Shown here piece after piece: positions 22,498-30,599 of a stretch of DNA of 34,558 bases. The stretch covers positions 1 to 34,558 of the forward strand of contig JAOPVP010000034.1 in the NCBI GenBank assembly GCA_025966135.1. The letters run 5' to 3'. Made by a program: the position numbers and the translations under genes. The first letter of the stretch is position 1, and each line of letters starts with the position of its first letter. The notes beneath the pieces were generated by a model. The model ran no database searches, was not told the DNA's origin, and saw only the letters and a program-made list of their open reading frames with translations. This stretch comes from Frankiales bacterium. Its GTDB lineage: Bacteria > Actinomycetota > Actinomycetes > Mycobacteriales > SCTD01.

Positions 22498-23529
22498 TTG
22501 GCGAGCCCCCGACGTGTCCCCCGTTCGCTGCTCGTGATCAGCCTTGCCGGCGCCGCGATGCTGTCGGTGCTGACCGCAGGCACCGGCAACGCCGACCCAC
22601 GACCCTCGCTGCGCGAGGTCGAGCAGCGCGTCAACGCGCTCAACAGCAAGGTCGATGTCGCGGTCGAGCAGTTCGCGCAGAGCCGGATCGCCCTGGCGGC
22701 GGCCAACCGCCGCGCCGCAGTCGCGCTGGCCCGGGTCCGCGCAGCGCAGGCCGAGCTCGATGCGATCAAGAAGGCGATGGGCTCGGTGGCCGCGGCGGCC
22801 TACCGCTCCGGCGGCAGCGACCAGCTCGTGCAGCTGGTCAACACCAGCACCCCTCAGACCTTCCTGGACCGAGCCGCCTCGCTGAACCGCATCGCGTCGG
22901 GGCAGAGGGCGCAGCTGGCCGCCGCCGCCACCGCGCGGCACCGCCTCGCGGTGGTCCGCGCGCAGGCCGCCCAGGAGCAGGCGACCAGCGCCGCCGTCAG
23001 CAAGGCGATGGCCGCCCAGAAGGCGCAGATCGAGAGCGCCCTCGCCGAGCAGCAACGCCTGCTGAGCTCCCTGAAGGCTGCCGAGCGTGCCCGTCTCAAC
23101 GCGATGCGCCAGGCGGCTGCTGCGGCGGCGCGGGCGTCCCGCAGCCGCACGCTGGCCGTCCCGACCTACAACGGTCCGGCCAGCGGCCGCGCCGCGGTTG
23201 CGGTTCGGGAGGCGTACAACCAGCTCGGCAAGCCCTACCAGTGGGGCGGCTCCGGTCCGAGCTCGTTCGACTGCTCCGGCCTGACAGCGTGGGTCTGGGG
23301 GCACGCCGGTGTCTCGCTGTCGCACTCGGCGGCGGCCCAGTACAACGAGGGCCAGCACGTCAGCCTGGCGAACATCCAGCCCGGTGATCTCACCTTCTAC
23401 GGCTCGCCGATCCACCACGTCGGCATCTACATCGGCAACGGCAACATGATCAGCGCCCCGCACTCCGGTGACGTCGTGAAGATCCAGCCGGCCTTCCGCA
23501 GCGACTACGTCGGCGCGTCGCGCCCGTAG
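22498..23529 (+). CDS. Secreted NlpC/P60 peptidoglycan hydrolase with coiled-coil domain
   Basis: A 343-residue secreted wall endopeptidase. A signal peptide spans about 1-32 (SLLVISLAGAAMLSVLTAG). Residues 36-215 form a long coiled coil, and 226-343 are an NlpC/P60 catalytic domain with Cys259 (DCSGL), His307 (HHVGIYIG) and third-site His322 (APHSGD). This is the RipA/Rv2190c architecture, cutting D-Glu-meso-DAP links during division or growth. The only in-frame start before the signal peptide is TTG 22498, with GGAG eleven bases upstream. Expression should be controlled by the c-di-AMP riboswitch just upstream. Confidence 0.92.
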   Translation: MASPRRVPRSLLVISLAGAAMLSVLTAGTGNADPRPSLREVEQRVNALNSKVDVAVEQFAQSRIALAAANRRAAVALARVRAAQAELDAIKKAMGSVAAAAYRSGGSDQLVQLVNTSTPQTFLDRAASLNRIASGQRAQLAAAATARHRLAVVRAQAAQEQATSAAVSKAMAAQKAQIESALAEQQRLLSSLKAAERARLNAMRQAAAAAARASRSRTLAVPTYNGPASGRAAVAVREAYNQLGKPYQWGGSGPSSFDCSGLTAWVWGHAGVSLSHSAAAQYNEGQHVSLANIQPGDLTFYGSPIHHVGIYIGNGNMISAPHSGDVVKIQPAFRSDYVGASRP

Positions 23530-23625
23530 CCCGCTCAGCGCCCGCGGCTCGCATAAGGGATGCTTGTGCGCGAACGGTGAGGTGGAGACACTTCCCGCAA
23601 CGCAAGCAACCAGGACGGGGAAGCG

Positions 23626-24531
23626 GTGCGCGAGCTGCACGTCGTCGCTGTGAGCGAGGACGGACGCCATGTCCTGCTCGCCGGCAAGCGCGGCGCCACG
23701 ACGGGCGGCTTCCGGGTCGCCCTTGACGACCGGCTCAGTGCCGCGGTCCGCGGCGACCTGCCCCGGCCCGGAGAGGTCGAGCCGCACGGCTCCGAGCTGA
23801 CGCCCAAGGAGATCCAGGCGCGGCTGCGTGCCGGTGAGTCGGCCGAGGCCATCGCCCTCGCCGCCGGTGTCCCGGTGGCCCGGGTCGCGCGCTTCTCGGG
23901 TCCGGTCCAGGGCGAGATGGCGCGCATGATCGACGCGGCTCGCTCCGCCCACCTCGTCCGCGGCCGGCTCGGCCGGTCCGTGGTCCCGCTCGGCCAGGCC
24001 GTCGACGCTGCGATCGCCCAGGTGCCCTCGCTCCGCCCGGACAGCACGGACTGGTCGACCCGCCGGGAGGAGGAAGGCGGCTGGCTCGTGACGGTCTCGT
24101 GGTTCGCCCGTGGGCGGGTCCGCGAGGCCACCTGGCGGTATGACCCGGCCGGCAAGGTCGTCACGGCCCTCGACCCGGCCTCCGCCGCCCTCGCCCACGT
24201 CCCCGCCGAGGCCCCGGCGAAGAAGGCCACACCCCGCACGGCAGCTGCCAAGAAGGCCCCTGCGAAAAAGGCGGCCGCCAAGAAGACCCCCGCCAAGAAG
24301 GCTCCGGCTAAGAAGGCGGCCGTCAAGAAGGCACCGGTGGCCCAGCGCGTCGCCGTCCGCGTTCCTGCGAAGAAGCTCGCACCGGGTCGGTCCCGCACCT
24401 TGCGGGTGGTCCCGGACCCGGAGCCGCGCAAGGGCAAGAAGGCGGACGAGCGCGACGGCGTGAAGGCGCGGGCCGTCGTGCCGGGCTGGGCTGACGTGCT
24501 CCTGGGGACGTCGCCGGGGAACGACCGCTGA
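23626..24531 (+). CDS. sepH: Septation protein SepH
   Basis: A 301-residue cell-division protein. The N-terminal DUF3071 region (MRELHVVAVSEDGRHVLL onward) includes the helix-turn-helix-like segment LTPKEIQARLRAGESAEAIA (about 58-77) that in Streptomyces and mycobacteria binds FtsZ and stimulates its assembly. Residues about 200-250 are a Lys/Ala/Pro-rich, histone H1-like linker with repeated AKKAPAKK units. The C-terminus keeps the family motif as VPGWADVLLG. The GTG start follows GGGGAA by a few bases. It is directly downstream of the wall hydrolase, linking division and wall cleavage. Confidence 0.93.
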   Translation: MRELHVVAVSEDGRHVLLAGKRGATTGGFRVALDDRLSAAVRGDLPRPGEVEPHGSELTPKEIQARLRAGESAEAIALAAGVPVARVARFSGPVQGEMARMIDAARSAHLVRGRLGRSVVPLGQAVDAAIAQVPSLRPDSTDWSTRREEEGGWLVTVSWFARGRVREATWRYDPAGKVVTALDPASAALAHVPAEAPAKKATPRTAAAKKAPAKKAAAKKTPAKKAPAKKAAVKKAPVAQRVAVRVPAKKLAPGRSRTLRVVPDPEPRKGKKADERDGVKARAVVPGWADVLLGTSPGNDR

Positions 24532-25235
24532 GCCGGCTGGCCCCGCTCGCCACTGTCCTGCTCGTCGCAGGTTGCTCCGCGAGCAGCCCGTCACCCCGCG
24601 TGCTGCCGGCCACCGGCTCCCTGACCCGGCTGGACGCTGCTGTTCGCGCGGTCAGCGCCGACCGCAAGGCCGTGCTGTCCGCCGTCGACGGCGTGCAGGT
24701 AGCCGCCACCGCGCTGGACGCGACCGACCAGGTCTGCGCCACCGGGCGAGGGGTCGCAGCGCGCACCGCGCATGGCAAGGCATCGGCGCGCACCGGTCAG
24801 GCCGCGCTGGGCCTGCTTGCCGCCCAGCTACCGGCGTACCGGTCGTCGCTGACGTCCCTGGGAGCTGCCAGCGTCGCTGTGGACGGTGCCGCCCGGCGAG
24901 CGCTGCTCAGGGTCGTCACGGTCGGCAGGGCCGAGGCGGACGCCCTCGAGGGCTTCCGGGTGGTCGCGAAGCGGGGCTGGCCGCAGTACGTCGCCCTCGA
25001 CGCGGCCGAGGACCTGTGGATCAGCCGGGCCGTCACGTCCTGGTACCGCACCGACGCCGAAGCGGCAGCCGCCTACGCGCTCCTGGTCGAGGACCAGCGC
25101 CCCAGCCTCGACGCGGCCCGGGCACGCCTCGGCGTGGCGGCCGCTGCGGTCCACGCGCCCATCACCACCGAGTCCGCAACCCTGGCCGCAGCCGACCGCG
25201 CGCTCGCATCGGTCCGCGGCACCCAGTCGCCGTAG
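24528..25235 (+). CDS. Lipoprotein of unknown function, apparent CTG start
   Basis: A 235-residue predicted lipoprotein. Read from CTG 24528 the N-terminus is MSRLAPLATVLLVAGC, a short signal sequence with lipobox VAGC and lipidated Cys16. There is no ATG, GTG or TTG in frame between the stop at 24492 and GTG 24600; starting at GTG 24600 would lose the whole signal. CTG overlaps the sepH stop (CTGA), and GGGGAA ends six bases before it. The mature part is Ala-rich and helical, with no known motif. I do not recognise the family. It lies between sepH and a membrane protease, so a role in envelope or division is plausible. Confidence 0.7.
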   Translation: MSRLAPLATVLLVAGCSASSPSPRVLPATGSLTRLDAAVRAVSADRKAVLSAVDGVQVAATALDATDQVCATGRGVAARTAHGKASARTGQAALGLLAAQLPAYRSSLTSLGAASVAVDGAARRALLRVVTVGRAEADALEGFRVVAKRGWPQYVALDAAEDLWISRAVTSWYRTDAEAAAAYALLVEDQRPSLDAARARLGVAAAAVHAPITTESATLAAADRALASVRGTQSP

Positions 25236-25245
25236 GCTTCCGGTC
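25233..25245 (+). promoter_or_regulatory. -10 box overlapping a stop codon, metallopeptidase gene
   Basis: TAGGCT at 25233-25238 is followed by seven bases and GTG 25246. Its first three bases are the stop codon of the lipoprotein gene. No Shine-Dalgarno is visible, so a leaderless transcript is likely. Confidence 0.4.
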
Positions 25246-26574
25246 GTGCCGTCCTCCGCCTCTCGACGTCGGTGGGAGCGGCTTCTCGCAGCGGCCCTTG
25301 CCGTTCAGCTCGCGGGGGGCGTGGCCGGCGTGGTCCTGCTGCAGCCAGCAGGCCGGGCCGCTGCTGTCACCACGCCATCCGCACCCCCGCGGGCGGCCAG
25401 CGCCCGGCCGGAAGCGCGTACGGCGGCGATCCGGGCGCTCCTGGCCGCCCGGGCGGCCGCGGTCCTGCGCAAGGACAAGGCGGCGTTCCTCGCCACCGTC
25501 GACCCGACCGCCGCGACCTTCCGGCGGCGCCAGGGCGCTCTGATCGACGCGCTGCATGACGTCCCACTGGCGACCTGGACGTACGTGCTCGACCCCACCC
25601 GCGAGCGCGCCCACACCGCCGCCCTCGATGCCCGGCGCGGCACCTGGTGGGCGCCGAACGTGACGTTGCGGTACGCCCTCGCCGGCTTCGACCGGAGCCA
25701 GACGGAGCAGCAGCAGGGGCTGACGTTCGTGCAGCGCGGGACCCGCTGGTACCTCGCCGCGGACGACGACTTCGCCGCGAGCGGACATGCCACGGCACGC
25801 GATCTCTGGGACGGCGGCCGGGTCGTCGCCGCCCGTGGCGGTTCCTGCCTCGTGCTGAGCCACCCGGACAAGGCGCTCATCAGCCGGTCGCTGGTCGGCG
25901 ACTGCGACGCGGCCGTGCCGCGGGTGACCGCGGTGTGGGGGACGGCCTGGGCGCAGCGGGTCGTGATGATGGTCCCGGACAGCAGGGCCGAGCTCAGCCG
26001 GATGGTGCCCGATGCCGGCGACCTCAGCCAGATCGCTGCTGTCGCGACCGCCGAGCTGGTCGAGCCGGCGACCGGCTACCACCCGGTGGGGGACCGGGTG
26101 ATCATCAACCCGTCGGCCTTTCTCGAGCTCGGGGCGGTCGGCCGCAGTGTCGTCCTGGCCCACGAGATCACGCACGTCGCGAGCCGAGCCGCTACCGGGC
26201 CGCAGGTACCGACCTGGCTCGTCGAGGGGTTGGCCGACTACGTCGGCTACCAGGGCATCCAGATGCCGCTCTCGGTGTCGGCGGAGGAGCTCCGGGCCGA
26301 CGTGCGGGCCGGGCGGCTGCCGCGCGCGCTGCCGCTGGACAGCGACTTCGACGGCGCCCGCAAGGACCTGGCCCAGACGTACGAGCAGAGCTGGCTGGCC
26401 GTGGTCCTGCTGGCCCACACCTACGGGCAGTCGGCGATGCTCAGGCTGTACCGGGACATCGGCGCCGACCCCAGGAGCGGGGCGCTGGCCCGCGCGATGA
26501 CGAAGGACCTGCACACCACGGTCCCGGCCTTCACGGGCACGTGGCGCAGCTACCTGAAGCGCCAGCTGGCGTGA
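25246..26574 (+). CDS. Membrane-anchored peptidase MA-like metalloprotease
   Basis: A 442-residue protein with a signal anchor at about 12-32 and an extracytoplasmic region. About 55-190 is a domain without recognisable motif. The C-terminal domain has HEITH (306-310) and Glu327 in WLVEGLADY, an HExxH-x16-E gluzincin site close to the M1/peptidase MA-like pattern. This suggests a zinc aminopeptidase-like or endopeptidase activity outside the cell; the substrate is unknown. The GTG start gives the signal anchor and has a -10 box seven bases upstream. It overlaps the following M48 gene (GTGA). Confidence 0.85.
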   Translation: MPSSASRRRWERLLAAALAVQLAGGVAGVVLLQPAGRAAAVTTPSAPPRAASARPEARTAAIRALLAARAAAVLRKDKAAFLATVDPTAATFRRRQGALIDALHDVPLATWTYVLDPTRERAHTAALDARRGTWWAPNVTLRYALAGFDRSQTEQQQGLTFVQRGTRWYLAADDDFAASGHATARDLWDGGRVVAARGGSCLVLSHPDKALISRSLVGDCDAAVPRVTAVWGTAWAQRVVMMVPDSRAELSRMVPDAGDLSQIAAVATAELVEPATGYHPVGDRVIINPSAFLELGAVGRSVVLAHEITHVASRAATGPQVPTWLVEGLADYVGYQGIQMPLSVSAEELRADVRAGRLPRALPLDSDFDGARKDLAQTYEQSWLAVVLLAHTYGQSAMLRLYRDIGADPRSGALARAMTKDLHTTVPAFTGTWRSYLKRQLA

Positions 26575-27803
26575 AGCTGCCTGCCCTCGCCCTGCTGGGC
26601 TGCCTGATTGCTGTCGTGGTCACGGTGCTGCTCACCGTGCCGTTCCCGGTCCTGCCGGGGGCGCACCCGCACGTCGACGTCCTGCGCGACTTCACGCCCG
26701 CGCAGATCGCCCGGGAGCGGGCCTTCCACGCGGCGGTCCGCCCACCGGCGTACCTGTCGTTGGTGGTGGGGATCGTGGTAGCGGCGGTCCTCGGGCTGAC
26801 CGGGTTGGGGGCGCGAGTGGTGGGCGGCATCCCCGGGCACTGGACCGTGAAGGCGGTCGTGGGCACCGCGCTGGTGCTGGCGCTGGGGCAGCTCCTGACC
26901 CTGCCGTTCGACGTGCAGGCCGAGCGGGTGCTGCGCCGCTACGGCCTGTCGACCCAGGACTGGACTGGCTGGACCAACGACCTGGTGCGCGGCCTCGGCA
27001 TCAAGCTGGCCACCACCGCGTTCGTGGTCGTGGTCGTGCTGGCCTTGGTGCGGCGGTTCCCGACGACCTGGTGGGCGTGGGGCGCGTTGGCGACGTCGCT
27101 GCTCATCGTCGCGGGGTCGTTCGCCTACCCGCTGGTGGTGGAACCGGCGTTCAACCGCTTCACCTCCCTGCCGGCGGGGCAGCTGCGCACCGACCTGCTC
27201 GGGCTGGCCACGCGCGATCACGTCCCCGTCAAGGACGTCCTCGTCGCCGATGCCTCGCGCCGCACGACCGCCCTGAACGCCTACGTCAGCGGCTTCGGCT
27301 CGACCCGGCGGATCGTCGTCTACGACACCCTGCTGCGACGGGCCTCGCCGGGCGAGGTGGAGCTGATCGTCGCCCATGAGCTCGGGCATGCGAAGCAGCA
27401 GGACGTGCTGCACGGCACGATCATGGGGGCCTTCGGGGGGGCGGCCGGGATCTGCGGGCTGTACCTGCTGCTGTCGTGGTCACCGTTGCTCCGGCGCGCC
27501 GGGGTGACCGGCGCTGCCGACCCGCGGGTAGTGCCGCTGGTGCTGTTCCTCGGCGCGATCACCCCGCTGCTCGTCACACCGCTGACCAACCTGGTGTCAC
27601 GCCACATCGAGGCCCGCGCCGACGTCCACTCCCTCGATCTGACAGGCGACGTCGCCACCTTCGTCGCGAGCGAGAAGCGGCTCGCGACCACGAACCTGTC
27701 CGACCTGCAGCCGAACCCGATCGTCTACGCGCTTTTCTTCACCCATCCCAGCGAGCCCGAGCGGATCGCCCTCGCCCGTGAGTGGGAGCGACTGCACCAG
27801 TGA
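26571..27803 (+). CDS. M48 family (Ste24/CAAX prenyl protease 1-like) membrane metalloprotease
   Basis: A 410-residue integral membrane zinc protease. Hydrophobic helices occur at about 5-24, 60-80, 100-115, 140-160, 165-187, 290-305 and 320-340. HELGH at 269-273 binds zinc with Glu347 (RHIEARAD) as third ligand, and FFTHPSEPERI near the end is a typical M48 signature. In bacteria such proteins act in membrane-protein quality control. GTG 26571 overlaps the upstream metalloprotease stop (GTGA), and its own stop overlaps pimB, so three genes are translationally coupled. Confidence 0.92.
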   Translation: MKLPALALLGCLIAVVVTVLLTVPFPVLPGAHPHVDVLRDFTPAQIARERAFHAAVRPPAYLSLVVGIVVAAVLGLTGLGARVVGGIPGHWTVKAVVGTALVLALGQLLTLPFDVQAERVLRRYGLSTQDWTGWTNDLVRGLGIKLATTAFVVVVVLALVRRFPTTWWAWGALATSLLIVAGSFAYPLVVEPAFNRFTSLPAGQLRTDLLGLATRDHVPVKDVLVADASRRTTALNAYVSGFGSTRRIVVYDTLLRRASPGEVELIVAHELGHAKQQDVLHGTIMGAFGGAAGICGLYLLLSWSPLLRRAGVTGAADPRVVPLVLFLGAITPLLVTPLTNLVSRHIEARADVHSLDLTGDVATFVASEKRLATTNLSDLQPNPIVYALFFTHPSEPERIALAREWERLHQ

Positions 27804-28909
27804 AGACGCTGATCGTCACGAACGACTTCCCGCCGCGCCCCGGTGGCATCCAGGCCTTCGTGCACTCGCTGGCGGTCCGGCAGCCTGAAGGTGAGGTCGT
27901 CGTCTACGCCTCGTCCTGGAAGGGCGCCGCGGCGTTCGACGCCGCGCAGCCGTTCCCGGTGGTGCGGGCTCGGACCTCGGTGCTGCTGCCGACCCGTGGG
28001 GCGCTGCGCGAGGCCCGTGAGGTCGCGCTGGCGGAGGGCTGCGACCGGGTGTGGTTCGGGGCCGCGGCGCCGCTGGGGTTGCTCGCCCGCCGGCTGGACC
28101 TGTCCCGTGCGGTGGCATCGACGCACGGGCACGAGGTGGGTTGGGCGTTGCTGCCCGGCGCCCGCCAGGTGCTGTCCCGGATCGGCCGGCAGGTCGACGT
28201 CGTCACCTACCTCGGCGACTACACGCGGTCCCGCCTCGCGCCGCCCCTCCGCGGGGTCCGGCTCGAGCAGCTGCCCAGCGGGGTGGACACCTCCGCGTTC
28301 TTCCCCGGAGCCGGCGGGGACGTCGTACGACGCAGGCTTGGCCTGACCGGCAGACCCGTGGTCGTCTGCGTCTCACGGCTCGTGCAGCGCAAGGGCCAGG
28401 ACATGCTCATCAAGGCGCTTCCCCTTGTGCAGCAGCGGGTTCCGGGCACGGCGCTGCTGATCGTCGGGGGCGGTCCGGACGCCCCGCGGCTGCGGCAGCT
28501 GGCGGCTTCGACGGGCGTCGCCGACGACGTCGTCCTCACGGGGTCGGTGCCGTGGGAGGAGCTGCCGGCGCACTACGACGCGGGGGACGTGTTCGCGATG
28601 CCGTGCCGCTCGCGCCGCGGTGGTCTGGAGGTGGAAGGGCTCGGGATCGTCTTCCTCGAGGCCTCTGCGACCGGGCTGCCGGTGGTGGCAGGTCGGTCCG
28701 GCGGCTCGCCCGACGCGGTGCTGGACGGCGTCACCGGTCACACCGTCGACGGGACCTCCGTGCCCTCGGTGGCCCAGGCGGTGGCGTCGTTGCTGGAGGA
28801 TCCCGAGGCCGCCCGACGGATGGGAGCCGCCGGCCGCGACTGGGTGGAACGGGAATGGCGGTGGGACGTGCTGGCGCAACGGCTGCGGGGCCTGCTGGCA
28901 GATCCCTGA
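27800..28909 (+). CDS. pimB: GT4 glycosyltransferase, PimB-like mannosyltransferase
   Basis: A 369-residue cytosolic-face GT-B enzyme that most likely adds mannose from GDP-mannose to phosphatidylinositol monomannoside, an early step in PIM/lipomannan synthesis. The N-terminal domain has NDFPPRPGGI (8-17) and THGHEVGW (His111). The C-terminal domain has SRLVQRKG (Arg193, Lys198) and E-x7-E with Glu279 and Glu287 (VEGLGIVFLEAS), closely matching PimB'. In mycobacteria pimB' (Rv2188c) is also near an NlpC/P60 gene and the Rv2191 nuclease, both present in this window. GTG overlaps the M48 stop (GTGA). Acceptor assignment is by similarity. Confidence 0.85.
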   Translation: MKTLIVTNDFPPRPGGIQAFVHSLAVRQPEGEVVVYASSWKGAAAFDAAQPFPVVRARTSVLLPTRGALREAREVALAEGCDRVWFGAAAPLGLLARRLDLSRAVASTHGHEVGWALLPGARQVLSRIGRQVDVVTYLGDYTRSRLAPPLRGVRLEQLPSGVDTSAFFPGAGGDVVRRRLGLTGRPVVVCVSRLVQRKGQDMLIKALPLVQQRVPGTALLIVGGGPDAPRLRQLAASTGVADDVVLTGSVPWEELPAHYDAGDVFAMPCRSRRGGLEVEGLGIVFLEASATGLPVVAGRSGGSPDAVLDGVTGHTVDGTSVPSVAQAVASLLEDPEAARRMGAAGRDWVEREWRWDVLAQRLRGLLADP

Positions 28910-28921
28910 CCAGCCGGGTCA
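28907..28921. terminator. Stop-codon hairpin between convergent genes
   Basis: TGACC-AGCCG-GGTCA: the pimB stop TGA and the complement of the opposing gene's stop (TCA) form the base of a five-pair stem. No T run. It may help to separate convergent transcripts but is short. Confidence 0.25.
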
Positions 28922-30553
28922 AGAGGCGGGGCGCGAGCGGGCCAAGGTCGCCTTCACGAGCTCCCTCAGGGCTTTCAGCTCCGGGTCCAGGCTTGCTGCG
29001 TGTTCGCTGGCGGCAACCGCGCGCAGGGCGACACCTGCAGGTGCGATCAACCTCCCCTGTGTGTCCAGGCAGGCACGCAAGGCGACGCCGTCGATCCGCG
29101 GATCGTCGGTGCCCGGCCATCGGTCGGCAAGGAGCTGCGCGGCGGTGTAGCTGCGTCCGTCGGTGGTCAGCTGGCGCCCGTGATGTTCCACCAGCGAGGT
29201 GGTCACGATGAGCAGGGTCATGAGGACGGAACCCATCGCCACCATCACGACACGTGGTCTCGACGAAGGCGAGGCGGCCCTGCCTCCAAGTAGCAGCCCG
29301 GCGACGACCCCGAGCAGCACGACCAGGCTCGGGTAGTGCCAGTCGAAGTCGAGTCCGGCGTGCACGAGGAGCACCCCGGACGCCACGGAGGCTCCGGCCA
29401 GGATGGGTCTCTCGGGGCAGACGCGACGCAGGCTCTGGGCGTAGCGGCGGAGGGTGGTCACCGCCACCAGCAGGCACAGGAGCAAGAGCGGGAGGCCGAA
29501 GGCGAGGCCGCCTGATGCCAGAGCTTCTGCGTAGCCGTCATGGACGAACGCCGAGGTGTTGGCTCCAGGGGGCACGTTCTCGCCAACCGTGAAGCGGAAC
29601 GATCCGAAGCCGTCGCCGACCAGCGGGTTCTCGCTCCAGGAGGTGAGAGCCGCTGAGGTCCAGCGGGCCCGATCGCCTCCGTGGGTGGCGATCGACGCCT
29701 CACCGCGATCGCCAGCGGCCGAGCTGGTGGAAGCGTTCTGCAGCAGCACCGCGGGCCCTGACCATGGACGATCGAAGAAGAGCGAGCTGGTGAGGACGAG
29801 CAGCAGCACTGCACTCCCCGCAGGCACGGCGGACCAGCGCAAAGCAGAGGGCAGTTGCCGTGCGCTTCTGACCGCGAGGGGCAGCAGGCAGACGAGTCCG
29901 ACCAGCAGCAGGCCAAGATCGGTGCGAGATGTCGACAGGACAACCGAAGTGACAGCGACGGGAGCCAGCACGCTGGCGGCCCAGCGAGTCCATCCTTGTG
30001 CCCCGATCGCCCACGCAGTCGCCAGCAGGCCCAGGGCCGTCATCCAGATGCCGAACTGGTTGTGCCAGTAGAAGGTGCCGACCATGAGTTGATCGGGAGT
30101 CCCCGACCCGTACCAGGCCTTCCATGCTGGCAGGAACTGGAACGCTACGGCGCTGACGAGAACAAGGACGACCGCCCGCCTGCGGGCCGCAGTGCGCGCA
30201 AAGCCAGCGGTGACAACCAGCGCGACGAGCCCGAGGAGCTGAGCAGCGGGCGAGTCCGCTTGTTGCCAGCCGGTTGGCGTGAGGGTCAGCGCCGAGAGAG
30301 CGCCTATGCCGGTGAGGCCTACAAGCGCGAGTGGTAGCGCGCCGACCGTTCGCCACGGACGAACCGCCACCAGCGCGGGGAGAAAGGCCAGCGCGGTCAC
30401 TGCGGTGCTGGGGTCGTGGAACCCGCCGGATGCCGGTGTCAGGTAGAGAAGCCACGTCGTTGTCGCCGCCAGCACGAGGACGTACTCAAGGGCGTCAGCA
30501 TGTCGCAGCAGCGCCCGAGCGCGGGCAACTGTGCCTGGTCGGCGGTTGGACAT
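28919..30553 (-). CDS. O-antigen ligase/polymerase-like membrane protein
   Basis: A 544-residue polytopic membrane protein with ten or more hydrophobic helices. The diagnostic Wzy/WaaL loop is seen at about 340-400: RARWTSAALTSW, then NPLVGDGFGSF, then FVHDGYAEALASGG. The last 90 residues after the final helix are soluble (ACLDTQGRL, many Ala). Family members polymerise or transfer lipid-linked glycans outside the membrane; the glycan is unknown here. ATG 30553 is the only start before the first hydrophobic segment; the frame upstream to 30922 overlaps the permease gene. A TATGGT -10 lies 12 bases upstream. It follows the ABC permease gene by 46 bp and could be co-transcribed. Confidence 0.8.
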   Translation of the reverse strand: MSNRRPGTVARARALLRHADALEYVLVLAATTTWLLYLTPASGGFHDPSTAVTALAFLPALVAVRPWRTVGALPLALVGLTGIGALSALTLTPTGWQQADSPAAQLLGLVALVVTAGFARTAARRRAVVLVLVSAVAFQFLPAWKAWYGSGTPDQLMVGTFYWHNQFGIWMTALGLLATAWAIGAQGWTRWAASVLAPVAVTSVVLSTSRTDLGLLLVGLVCLLPLAVRSARQLPSALRWSAVPAGSAVLLLVLTSSLFFDRPWSGPAVLLQNASTSSAAGDRGEASIATHGGDRARWTSAALTSWSENPLVGDGFGSFRFTVGENVPPGANTSAFVHDGYAEALASGGLAFGLPLLLLCLLVAVTTLRRYAQSLRRVCPERPILAGASVASGVLLVHAGLDFDWHYPSLVVLLGVVAGLLLGGRAASPSSRPRVVMVAMGSVLMTLLIVTTSLVEHHGRQLTTDGRSYTAAQLLADRWPGTDDPRIDGVALRACLDTQGRLIAPAGVALRAVAASEHAASLDPELKALRELVKATLARSRPAS

Positions 30554-30599
30554 GGACGACAGGACACCATAATGCCGCCGTGTGCACCGCGAACTGGCG

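Noticed and set aside
22481..22537. 18-codon ATG open frame overlapping the TTG start of the wall hydrolase
   Set aside because: AGGA lies only three bases upstream, the peptide has no feature, and the ATG falls in the loop of a possible regulatory hairpin. A regulatory upstream ORF cannot be excluded but is not supported.
24210..24340. Repetitive AAGAAGGC-rich DNA resembling a tandem repeat
   Set aside because: It encodes the Lys/Ala/Pro-rich linker of SepH; the units are irregular and explained by protein composition.
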